Assembly (NCBI GenBank): GCA_023392185.1
Contig: JAEVZP010000071.1
Coordinates: forward strand, 1 to 12,925
Length of the DNA stretch: 12,925 nucleotides
Direction of reading: 5' to 3'
Source: Bacteroidota bacterium
GTDB lineage: Bacteria > Bacteroidota > Bacteroidia > Chitinophagales > Chitinophagaceae
Part shown: positions 7,751-12,925 of the stretch, in pieces
How positions within the stretch are numbered: position 1 is the stretch's first letter
How the letters are laid out: the number at the start of each line of letters is the position of its first letter
Translations under genes and position numbers: made by a program
Notes under the pieces: generated by a model
What the model was told of the DNA's origin: nothing
Database searches by the model: none
The model's input: the letters and a program-made list of their open reading frames with translations, nothing else

Positions 7751-8200
7751 ATGAAAATTTCCTGGGGAACCAAGATTGCGGTGCTGTACAGCGGTTTCGT
7801 TATTATGATTGCAGCGCTGGTGATTACCTCTTTCCGGCAAAACGTGGAGCTGGTAACGGAAGATTATTACCAGCAGGAGCTGGGTTTCCAAAAGCAACTG
7901 GATGCCACCCGCGCCGCCAACGCCCTGCACGATCCGCTCAGCATCTCCGCCAACGACCAAACGCTGACCATCCGTTTTCCACAACGCTTTGCCAGCGAGC
8001 CGCTCAACGGCAAAGTAATGTTCTACGCACCTACCCGCGCAGCTGCTGACCGCAACTTTGCCCTCACCAACGTCCGCAACGGACAATGGACCGTGAGCCG
8101 CGACCAACTGGACCTTGTGCCTTATGAGGTGAAAGTGAGTTGGAATACCGGCGGCACCGAATATTTTCAGAAGGTAAACCTCAACCTGATGACGCCATGA
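7751..8200 (+). CDS. fixH: FixH/CcoH cbb3 oxidase assembly protein
   Basis: FixH (CcoH) is a membrane-anchored protein that associates with CcoI and the oxidase subunits and supports assembly. This copy has 149 residues: one membrane helix (about 7-27) and a periplasmic beta-rich domain. Just after the helix comes an acidic and aromatic stretch, VTEDYYQQELGFQKQL, matching the family's 'DYY..G..Y' region. The start at ATG 7751 places MKISWGT directly before the helix; upstream in-frame GTG and TTG codons would overlap the end of ccoG and add no family sequence. The TGA stop shares bases with the next gene's ATG (ATGA at 8197-8200), which suggests translational coupling. Confidence 0.9.
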   Translation: MKISWGTKIAVLYSGFVIMIAALVITSFRQNVELVTEDYYQQELGFQKQLDATRAANALHDPLSISANDQTLTIRFPQRFASEPLNGKVMFYAPTRAAADRNFALTNVRNGQWTVSRDQLDLVPYEVKVSWNTGGTEYFQKVNLNLMTP

Positions 8201-8910
8201 ACGAAAGTTTACTGCTGAGCGCACTGGTCATGGGTCTTATCGGAAGCCTCCACTGTGCCGGGATGTGTGGCCCCATCATGCTGATCCTGCCTTTTCAGCA
8301 TTTCTCCCCGGTGCGCAGGGGGGGCGCGCTCGCGCTTTATCACCTCGGCCGCATCAGCGTTTATGCCACCATGGGGCTGGTGCTGCATTCTTTTAAATCG
8401 CTTTTTCACCCGCAATGGCAACAAGGGGTTTCACTGACGCTCGGCGCACTGCTGCTGGTGGGCGGCCTGTATTCTTTTTTGGTACGTGGCAATATGCCTT
8501 CGCTGCCCTGGACGGGCTGGGTGCGCCGGCAGGCTTCGCGCTTTATGGGCAACCCTTCCTTCAGCGCCATTACGGTAGCCGGCGTGCTCAACGGCCTGCT
8601 GCCCTGCGGACTGGTGTATATGGCGCTCTCCCTGGCAGCCACTGCCCCTTCGGCCCCGGAAGCGGCCCTGGCCATGTATGCCTTTGGTGCCGGCACCCTG
8701 CCGATGCTCCTGAGCATTACCCTGCTCCGGCAGCGAATGCACTTTCTGCAGGGAGCCAACCTGCGGCGTTTTGTGCCGGTAATGCTGGTGGCTTTTGGCG
8801 GACTATTCCTCCTGCGCGGTGCCAACCTGGGCATTCCATATCTGAGTCCTAAGGTGGAAGTAGCCGCCGACACCGGTGAGGTGCAAAGCGAATGTTGCCA
8901 CAAACACTAA
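8197..8910 (+). CDS. TauE/SafE-like (UreH-type) membrane protein of the cco operon
   Basis: This 237-residue protein has about six membrane helices in two halves. Each half opens with a Cys/Pro/Gly motif: GSLHCAGMCGP (cysteines 20 and 24) and NGLLPCGLVY (Cys 137). This is the pattern of the 'sulfite exporter TauE/SafE' or UreH-like family, related to the DsbD/CcdA transmembrane domain. Family members at the end of cco/fix operons are often thought to act in copper handling or cytochrome maturation, but the substrate here is unknown. The C-terminus CCHKH (233-237) could bind a metal. The start at 8197 overlaps the fixH stop and places the first helix near the N-terminus; an upstream in-frame TTG (8140) would lie inside fixH and is rejected. 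A terminator follows. Confidence 0.88.
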   Translation: MNESLLLSALVMGLIGSLHCAGMCGPIMLILPFQHFSPVRRGGALALYHLGRISVYATMGLVLHSFKSLFHPQWQQGVSLTLGALLLVGGLYSFLVRGNMPSLPWTGWVRRQASRFMGNPSFSAITVAGVLNGLLPCGLVYMALSLAATAPSAPEAALAMYAFGAGTLPMLLSITLLRQRMHFLQGANLRRFVPVMLVAFGGLFLLRGANLGIPYLSPKVEVAADTGEVQSECCHKH

Positions 8911-8951
8911 GCCCTTTTTTGCAACTGCAAAACAATATTAAAAGATACCTT

Positions 8952-8990
8952 AGCCGGAACGTCCAAAGCAGGCGCGTTCCGGCTTTTTTG
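8952..8990 (+). terminator. Rho-independent terminator of the cco operon
   Basis: AGCCGGAACG (8952-8961) and CGTTCCGGCT (8975-8984) form a perfect 10-bp stem with a 13-nt loop, followed by a run of six T (8984-8989). It lies 41 bases after the stop of the SafE-like gene and is in the right orientation to end the operon. Confidence 0.92.
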
Positions 8991-9027
8991 TTTAAATGCG
9001 TGCGGAGCATGCCTGAGGAGCTCTTAT

Positions 9028-9035
9028 TTCCGGAA
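9028..9035. repeat. TTCCGGAA palindrome upstream of the glycosyltransferase
   Basis: This is one copy of the over-represented octamer, 74 bases before the glycosyltransferase start, in the 119-bp leader after the cco terminator. I see no convincing Bacteroidota-type promoter (TTTG, then TAnnTTTG) or strong ribosome site in this leader. The copy could be an operator or simply part of the window-wide set. Confidence 0.4.
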
Positions 9036-9109
9036 TGGTTTAGCGCGAAAAGCCGTTTGGACCCCTCCTGTTTCCGGCATCCGGTCGGAACTTCAACCCT
9101 TTCAACGCC

Positions 9110-10249
9110 ATGTCTGCTGCTTTTTCCCCGCTTTTGTCCATTGTGCCTTATCCGTTTCTGCCACCTACCAATGGCGGGCATCTGGGCATTGCAGAAATGC
9201 ATCGCCACCTGGCACAGCACTGTTCAGACCACATTGCCGGCGCCGTCAATAACGCGCCCAACCGGCCGGAACCTTTTGTGCTCCATAAAATCTTTGAAGC
9301 CGGTCCATTACGCTATCTGCCATACCGGTATCAAAAGCAGCTCATAAGACTGGGGCGGCGCGAAGACGTGAAAGCTATTTTCTGCGAACATCCCTACATG
9401 GCGCTCTCCGCGCGCGCGCTGGCACGCACCCTGCGCCTGCCCTGGTATCTGCGCAGCCACAACATCGAGTCGGAGCGCTTCCGGACGATTGGCAAGACCT
9501 GGTGGCCGGTGCTGGCGCGCTACGAACGCTTTGCGATGCTAGAAGCCGACGGAACTTTTTTCGTGACCGCCGAAGATGCCTACTGGGCCCAACGCCACTG
9601 GCAGATTCCGGAAAACAAATGCCATATAGCACCTTATGGAACCCCGCTTGCGGCCCCGCCCGCACCCGACCCGGCAGCCCGGCAGCGGCTGGCGCAGCAA
9701 CTCGGCCTCCGCGCGGATGTACCCTGGCTCTATTTCCTCGGTGCACTCGATTACCAACCCAACATTGAAGCCCTCGATCACCTCCTCCGCCAAGTGGTTC
9801 CCCGCCTTAAAGCAGTGGACACCCCTTTCGAGATGCTCGTTGCGGGCAAAGGCCTTTCAGATGCACAACGGGGGGAACTTTCCGGAAAAAACGTGCATTA
9901 TACCGGCTTTCTCCCCAGCCTCACTGATTTTCTGCAGGCCTGCGATGTGATGCTCAATCCGGTCCTGACCGGAGGCGGCATCAAGACCAAAGCAGTAGAA
10001 GCACTCGCCTGGGGCAAGCGGGTGGTGAGCTGCGAAAGCGGTGCTGCCGGCCTGGAACGCAGCGCCTGTAGAGAAGCTCTTTTCGTTTCGCCGGATAACG
10101 ATTGGGACCATTTTGTTGCCGATATCGGCGCGGCGATCCACTCTAAAGCAGCTGCGCCCGAAGCATTCTACCAAATGTATTACTGGGGCGGCGTCGCCCG
10201 CAACGTGCTGACCACCATCTTCGGCAAGCCTGAAGCAGGAAATTTATAG
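9110..10249 (+). CDS. GT-B fold glycosyltransferase, GT4-like
   Basis: This 379-residue protein probably transfers a sugar from a nucleotide-sugar donor in the cytoplasm. The acceptor and sugar are unknown; surface polysaccharide or glycolipid synthesis is the usual role. The N-terminal Rossmann half shows IVPYPFLPPTNGGH with the Gly pair at 22-23 and a conserved SHNIESER (about 115-122). The C-terminal half opens at LYFLGALDYQPNIEAL and carries the donor-binding stretch GGGIKTKAVEAL (288-299) with Glu 297, followed by a GKRVV strand. The length is normal for GT4. The start ATG at 9110 places the first beta strand at residues 7-13. The gene stands alone on its strand between the cco terminator and a convergent gene, so context gives no pathway. 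It contains two TTCCGGAA copies (9606-9613 and 9879-9888) in different reading phases. Confidence 0.88.
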   Translation: MSAAFSPLLSIVPYPFLPPTNGGHLGIAEMHRHLAQHCSDHIAGAVNNAPNRPEPFVLHKIFEAGPLRYLPYRYQKQLIRLGRREDVKAIFCEHPYMALSARALARTLRLPWYLRSHNIESERFRTIGKTWWPVLARYERFAMLEADGTFFVTAEDAYWAQRHWQIPENKCHIAPYGTPLAAPPAPDPAARQRLAQQLGLRADVPWLYFLGALDYQPNIEALDHLLRQVVPRLKAVDTPFEMLVAGKGLSDAQRGELSGKNVHYTGFLPSLTDFLQACDVMLNPVLTGGGIKTKAVEALAWGKRVVSCESGAAGLERSACREALFVSPDNDWDHFVADIGAAIHSKAAAPEAFYQMYYWGGVARNVLTTIFGKPEAGNL

Positions 10250-10253
10250 TCGT

Positions 10254-10265
10254 ATTTCCGGAAAT
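10254..10265. repeat. ATTTCCGGAAAT palindrome after the glycosyltransferase
   Basis: This perfect 12-bp palindrome begins five bases after the glycosyltransferase stop. It extends the TTCCGGAA core by two bases on each side and is one of the nine copies in the window. Confidence 0.55.
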
Positions 10266-10380
10266 AAAGGCTTCCACCTGCTACTGGCCCAGCCCTATTC
10301 CCCCCCGGGCCGACTTCGCAGAAAGAGGACAAGAGGTTTTTCCCCCAACGAACGCTGTTTTACCTCAGGTCTTCAGGGAT

Positions 10381-10480
10381 GGCGTCGCGGGGCGACCCAA
10401 TGTTTGTAGCCGATCCGATTAGATTAGCGGGACGGTCGCTTCGCGACCTAACCTTTGTTTCGGATAGAACACCCGCTATC
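10381..10480. repeat. Cluster of hairpins between convergent genes (putative intergenic repeat or structured RNA)
   Basis: This lies in the 260-bp gap between the glycosyltransferase and the convergent CoA-transferase. GTCGC-GGG-GCGAC (10384-10396) is one hairpin. GGTCGC-TTC-GCGACC (10434-10448) is a second with almost the same arms. The second is enclosed by TAGCGGG (10425-10431) pairing with CCCGCTA (10472-10478). A competing stem GATAG/CTATC (10463-10467 with 10476-10480) uses part of the same right arm. No run of T follows, so it is not a plain terminator. The density of stems suggests a REP-like repeat or a small RNA; with one copy visible I cannot decide. The rest of the gap (10266-10380) has only a weak GGCCC/GGGCC stem (10286-10311). 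Confidence 0.5.
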
Positions 10481-10509
10481 TGGAAAAGAGCAAGAAGCTT
10501 CCCGCCCGT

Positions 10510-11796
10510 CTAGGACCGGAAGCGCTCATGAAACGCTTTGTCGAGCAGCTCGCGATCGTCGGGGTGGGCAATTTCAATCAGCGCACGGGCACGTTGGCGG
10601 AGGTTTTTACCAAACAAAAAAGCGACGCCATACTCGGTCACGATGTAATGCACATGACCGCGGGTAGTCACTACACCCGCGCCAGGTTTTAGCATCGGCA
10701 CAATGCGCGAAACACCTTTGCCGGTGCGGGCCGTCAGGGCGATAATGGGTTTGCCGCCTTCAGAAAGCGCCGCACCGCGCATAAAGTCCATTTGCCCGCC
10801 AATACCGCTGTATTGATAGGTTCCGATGCTGTCGGCGCTCACCTGCCCGGTAAGGTCCACCTCAATGGCGCTGTTGATAGCCACCACTTTCGGGTTCAGC
10901 TTGATGATTCCGGGATCATTTACAAAATCAATATCGAGGAAAGAAATGGAGGGGTTGTTGTTGATGTAATCATACAGCTTTTGGGTGCCAATGGCAAAGC
11001 CGGTAACGGTTTTCAGCGGATGTACGCGCTTCCGGGTATTGTCGATCACGTCATCGGCAATCAGATCCACAATGCCGTCGGAAAACATCTCGGTATGCAC
11101 GCCCAGGTGGCGGTGGTTTTTAAGACATTTCAGCACCGCATCCGGCACCGTTCCGATGCCCATTTGCAAGGTGCTGCCGTCGTCAATCATCTCGGCGATA
11201 TAGCGGCCAATGCGCATTTCTTCGTCGCGCACCTTTGCGCCGTAGTCGAGCTGCACGAGCGGCTCATCGTGGCGCACCATATGGGTAAAGCGGCTGATGT
11301 GCACCATGCCGTCGCCCAGCGTCCGGGGCATAAAGCTGTTGACCTGTGCAATCACAAACCGCGCATTGGTGATCGCCGAGCGGGCAATATCCACCGAAAG
11401 ACCGAGCGAACAATAGCCGTGCTCATCCGGCATCGACACCTGCACCAGCGCCACGTCGAGGTCCAGAAGCCGTCGGTTGAACAGGTCGGGAATATCGGAA
11501 AGGAAAACCGGCACAAAATCGGCCCGGCCTTCCGCTACCGCACCCCGCACCACCTCCGAAACAAAAAGGCTGTTGATATGAAAATGGCCTGCATACTGCG
11601 GCTTCTGCACTTCCACGTCGCCCTGAAGCGTAATAGAAACGAGTTGTACATCAGAGAGGCGGTCTTTCTGAGCGGCCAGTTCGTGCAGCAAATGCAGGGG
11701 TGTGCAGGCGCTGCCGTGCACAAAAACCGTATGCCCGCTTTTGATAATCGAGAGGGCCTGGGCGGCGTCGGTATAAGTGGGGGTATAAAGGCGCAT
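10510..11796 (-). CDS. Family I CoA-transferase / acetyl-CoA hydrolase (4-hydroxybutyrate CoA-transferase type)
   Basis: This 428-residue cytoplasmic enzyme moves CoA between acetyl-CoA and a carboxylic acid, or hydrolyses acetyl-CoA. The catalytic glutamate that carries the thioester is seen as E236 in GVHTEMFSDG, close to Glu238 of clostridial 4-hydroxybutyrate CoA-transferase. The glycine-rich MGIGTVPDA loop (212-220) precedes it. The C-terminal domain has the family ending: VVTTRGHVHYIVTEYGVA (375-392), then FGKNLRQRA and IAHPDDRELL. The ATG at 11796 gives a full-length N-terminus (MRLYTPTYTDA). No gene for 4-hydroxybutyrate, butyrate or succinate metabolism lies nearby, so the substrate is open. 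The neighbour at 11874 is divergent, with 77 bases between the two starts. Confidence 0.9.
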   Translation of the reverse strand: MRLYTPTYTDAAQALSIIKSGHTVFVHGSACTPLHLLHELAAQKDRLSDVQLVSITLQGDVEVQKPQYAGHFHINSLFVSEVVRGAVAEGRADFVPVFLSDIPDLFNRRLLDLDVALVQVSMPDEHGYCSLGLSVDIARSAITNARFVIAQVNSFMPRTLGDGMVHISRFTHMVRHDEPLVQLDYGAKVRDEEMRIGRYIAEMIDDGSTLQMGIGTVPDAVLKCLKNHRHLGVHTEMFSDGIVDLIADDVIDNTRKRVHPLKTVTGFAIGTQKLYDYINNNPSISFLDIDFVNDPGIIKLNPKVVAINSAIEVDLTGQVSADSIGTYQYSGIGGQMDFMRGAALSEGGKPIIALTARTGKGVSRIVPMLKPGAGVVTTRGHVHYIVTEYGVAFLFGKNLRQRARALIEIAHPDDRELLDKAFHERFRS

Positions 11797-11873
11797 AACA
11801 GGACCCGCAAAGGTGCGGCGAACCGCCCAAAGGGTCGTACTTTTCCTTTTTTTATTCCCTCTTTCTAAAAGAA

Positions 11874-12065
11874 ATGCTGATTCGCCGCCGGCTGGTTCCG
11901 GTTTTCGCCATTCTCATTGCCGGTATTCTCCTTCGTATCATCCGCACCAGCTACGGACTGGAGTGGAACGGCCTGCAAAAAGTGGGTTATCTGGTTATCG
12001 GCTCGCTGCTGCTCTCGTTTGTCGGCAATTCCCTTTTCGAAGCGCTGGAGCGCCGCCGCAAATAG
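11874..12065 (+). CDS. Small two-helix membrane protein, unknown function
   Basis: This 63-residue protein was not recognised. It has a basic N-terminus (MLIRRR), a first hydrophobic helix at about 7-24 (VPVFAILIAGILLRII), a short polar loop RTSYGLEWNGLQK, a second helix at about 37-55, and a basic end ERRRK. Helix-loop-helix with positive ends on both sides predicts both termini in the cytoplasm. The ATG at 11874 follows an AAAAGAA stretch that could serve as a weak ribosome site. The ORF is short, but the clear membrane layout and its fit between a divergent gene and a terminator support a real gene. Nothing links it functionally to purH or the CoA-transferase. Confidence 0.6.
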   Translation: MLIRRRLVPVFAILIAGILLRIIRTSYGLEWNGLQKVGYLVIGSLLLSFVGNSLFEALERRRK

Positions 12066-12084
12066 CCCTCCCGGCCTTCTTTAT

Positions 12085-12115
12085 AAAAAAAGAGACGCCC
12101 CAATTGGACGTCTCT
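12085..12115 (-). terminator. Rho-independent terminator of purH (minus strand)
   Basis: AGAGACG (12091-12097) and CGTCTCT (12109-12115) form a 7-bp stem whose loop contains the palindrome CCAATTGG (12100-12107). Read on the minus strand it starts 17 bases after the purH stop and is followed by a T run (the A run at 12085-12091). A second T run at 12124-12130 on the plus strand is further from the stem, so it might also weakly end transcription of the small membrane gene. Confidence 0.85.
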
Positions 12116-12131
12116 ACAATTCCTTTTTTTC

Positions 12132-12925
12132 CTAGTGGCGGAAATGGCGGGTGCCGGTGAGCACCATTGCCAGGTTTTTTTCTTTGCAATAATTCACGCT
12201 ATCAGCGTCGCGGATCGAACCGCCGGGTTGCACAAAAGCGGTGATGCCGGATTCGTCGGCAATACGCACACAGTCATCAAAGGGAAAAAACGCATCGGAG
12301 GCCAGCACGGCACCTTGCAGGCTAAAGCCGGATTGTGCGGCCTTGGTAATGGCCTGCCGCAGGGCATCCACCCGGCTGGTCTGACCGCAGCCTTTGCCCA
12401 CCAGCTGTCCGTTGCGTACCAGCGCAATCGCGTTGGATTTCAGGTGTTTACACACCGCGTTGGCAAACTGAAGATCGGCTGTTTCCGCTTCAGTGCACGG
12501 GCGGCCACCCACGTCTTCCCATTTTTCGGCCAGCACGGTGTCGGCGTCCTGCACGAGTGTGCCGCCCAGCAAGGCTTTCGACATTTGGCGGTCGGCATCC
12601 AGCGGGGCTTTTTGCTCTAAGAGAATCCGGTTTTTTTTGCTTTGCAAAATCGTCAGCGCTTCCGGCGCAAACGACGGCGCAATCAGCACTTCAAAAAAGA
12701 TATTGCTGATTTTTTCGGCTACCGCAGCGGTAATCTCGCGGTTGGTTGCCAGCACGCCGCCAAAAGCGCTTTCCGGGTCGCCGGCGAGGGCGGCTTCCCA
12801 GGCATCTTCCACGTTTTCACGCACCGCTACGCCACACGGATTGGTGTGTTTGATCACCGCAAATGCCGGTTGGTCAAATTCAGCGACGAGTGCACAGGCC
12901 GCTTCCACATCCACCAGGTTGTTGT
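12132..12925 (-). CDS. purH: PurH, AICAR transformylase/IMP cyclohydrolase (C-terminal part; 5' end beyond window)
   Basis: PurH performs the last two steps of IMP synthesis: formyl transfer to AICAR, then ring closure. The frame is open to the right edge, with NNLVDVEAA read from base 12923, so the start is outside; the GTG at 12914 is internal. About 264 residues of the AICAR transformylase domain are present, and the N-terminal cyclohydrolase domain is missing from the window. Visible motifs are the catalytic Lys-His of VIKHTNPCGVA (Lys codon 12849-12851), the ESAFGG strand, GCGQTSRVDA, SDAFFPFDD (12272-12298), QPGGSIRD and the typical ending TGTRHFRH. The stop is at 12132-12134, followed by a terminator. 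No sign of damage. Confidence 0.96.
   Translation of the reverse strand, partial: NNLVDVEAACALVAEFDQPAFAVIKHTNPCGVAVRENVEDAWEAALAGDPESAFGGVLATNREITAAVAEKISNIFFEVLIAPSFAPEALTILQSKKNRILLEQKAPLDADRQMSKALLGGTLVQDADTVLAEKWEDVGGRPCTEAETADLQFANAVCKHLKSNAIALVRNGQLVGKGCGQTSRVDALRQAITKAAQSGFSLQGAVLASDAFFPFDDCVRIADESGITAFVQPGGSIRDADSVNYCKEKNLAMVLTGTRHFRH

Noticed and set aside
8140..8196. Upstream TTG start adding 19 residues to the SafE-like protein
   Set aside because: The added part lies inside fixH and is polar, while the ATG at 8197 gives the usual first helix and the ATGA overlap.
8892..9347. Plus-strand open frame running through the operon terminator into the glycosyltransferase
   Set aside because: It crosses a strong terminator and overlaps the glycosyltransferase in another frame, with no protein features.
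10286..10311. GGCCC/GGGCC stem as terminator of the glycosyltransferase
   Set aside because: Only five base pairs, a 16-nt loop and no T run directly after it.
10792..11868. A 358-codon plus-strand open frame opposite the CoA-transferase
   Set aside because: It is antisense to a gene with intact family motifs, and its product is His/Arg-rich without domain features; a codon-bias shadow.
1..12925. Search for a new defence, mobile or biosynthetic system
   Set aside because: No transposase, integrase, nuclease, helicase, toxin-antitoxin pair, CRISPR repeat or tRNA was found. The gene content is a conventional cbb3 operon plus housekeeping genes.

Overview
The window reads as the chromosome of a free-living, aerobic or microaerophilic member of the Bacteroidota, moderately GC-rich. 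This rests on the fused ccoNO gene, a CcoP that carries a single haem-binding motif, the gene order ccoI-ccoS-ccoNO-ccoQ-ccoP-ccoG-fixH-safE, and weak or absent Shine-Dalgarno sites. No genus can be named from the sequence alone.

Positions 1-8910 hold one tightly packed plus-strand operon for a cbb3-type (haem-copper, high oxygen affinity) cytochrome c oxidase and its assembly factors. CcoI (cut by the left edge) is a copper P-type ATPase. CcoS is a small assembly protein. CcoNO is the catalytic subunit fused to the membrane-anchored mono-haem c subunit. CcoQ is a one-helix subunit, and CcoP is the electron-accepting c-type cytochrome. CcoG is a membrane iron-sulfur protein of the cupric reductase family. 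FixH is an assembly protein. The last gene is a TauE/SafE-like six-helix membrane protein whose start overlaps the fixH stop (ATGA). Read together, CcoG would reduce copper, CcoI and possibly the SafE-like protein would move it, and CcoS/FixH would help assemble the NO-Q-P complex. A clear rho-independent terminator (8952-8990) closes the operon. Two intercistronic gaps (after ccoI and after ccoNO) contain inverted repeats that may tune subunit ratios.

Positions 9110-10249 encode a GT-B (GT4-like) glycosyltransferase. A 260-bp gap between converging genes (10250-10509) contains a cluster of nested hairpins that looks like an intergenic repeat or structured RNA. Positions 10510-11796 (minus) encode a family I CoA-transferase/acetyl-CoA hydrolase of the 4-hydroxybutyrate CoA-transferase type. 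A divergent 63-residue two-helix membrane protein of unknown function follows at 11874-12065. A terminator then precedes the 3' part of purH (minus strand, cut by the right edge).

I see no mobile element, CRISPR array, tRNA, rRNA or defence system. The most unusual signal is not a gene: the palindrome TTCCGGAA occurs nine times in 12.9 kb, six times as TTTCCGGAAA. It lies in and between genes and in all three reading frames, where about 0.2 copies would be expected from base composition.
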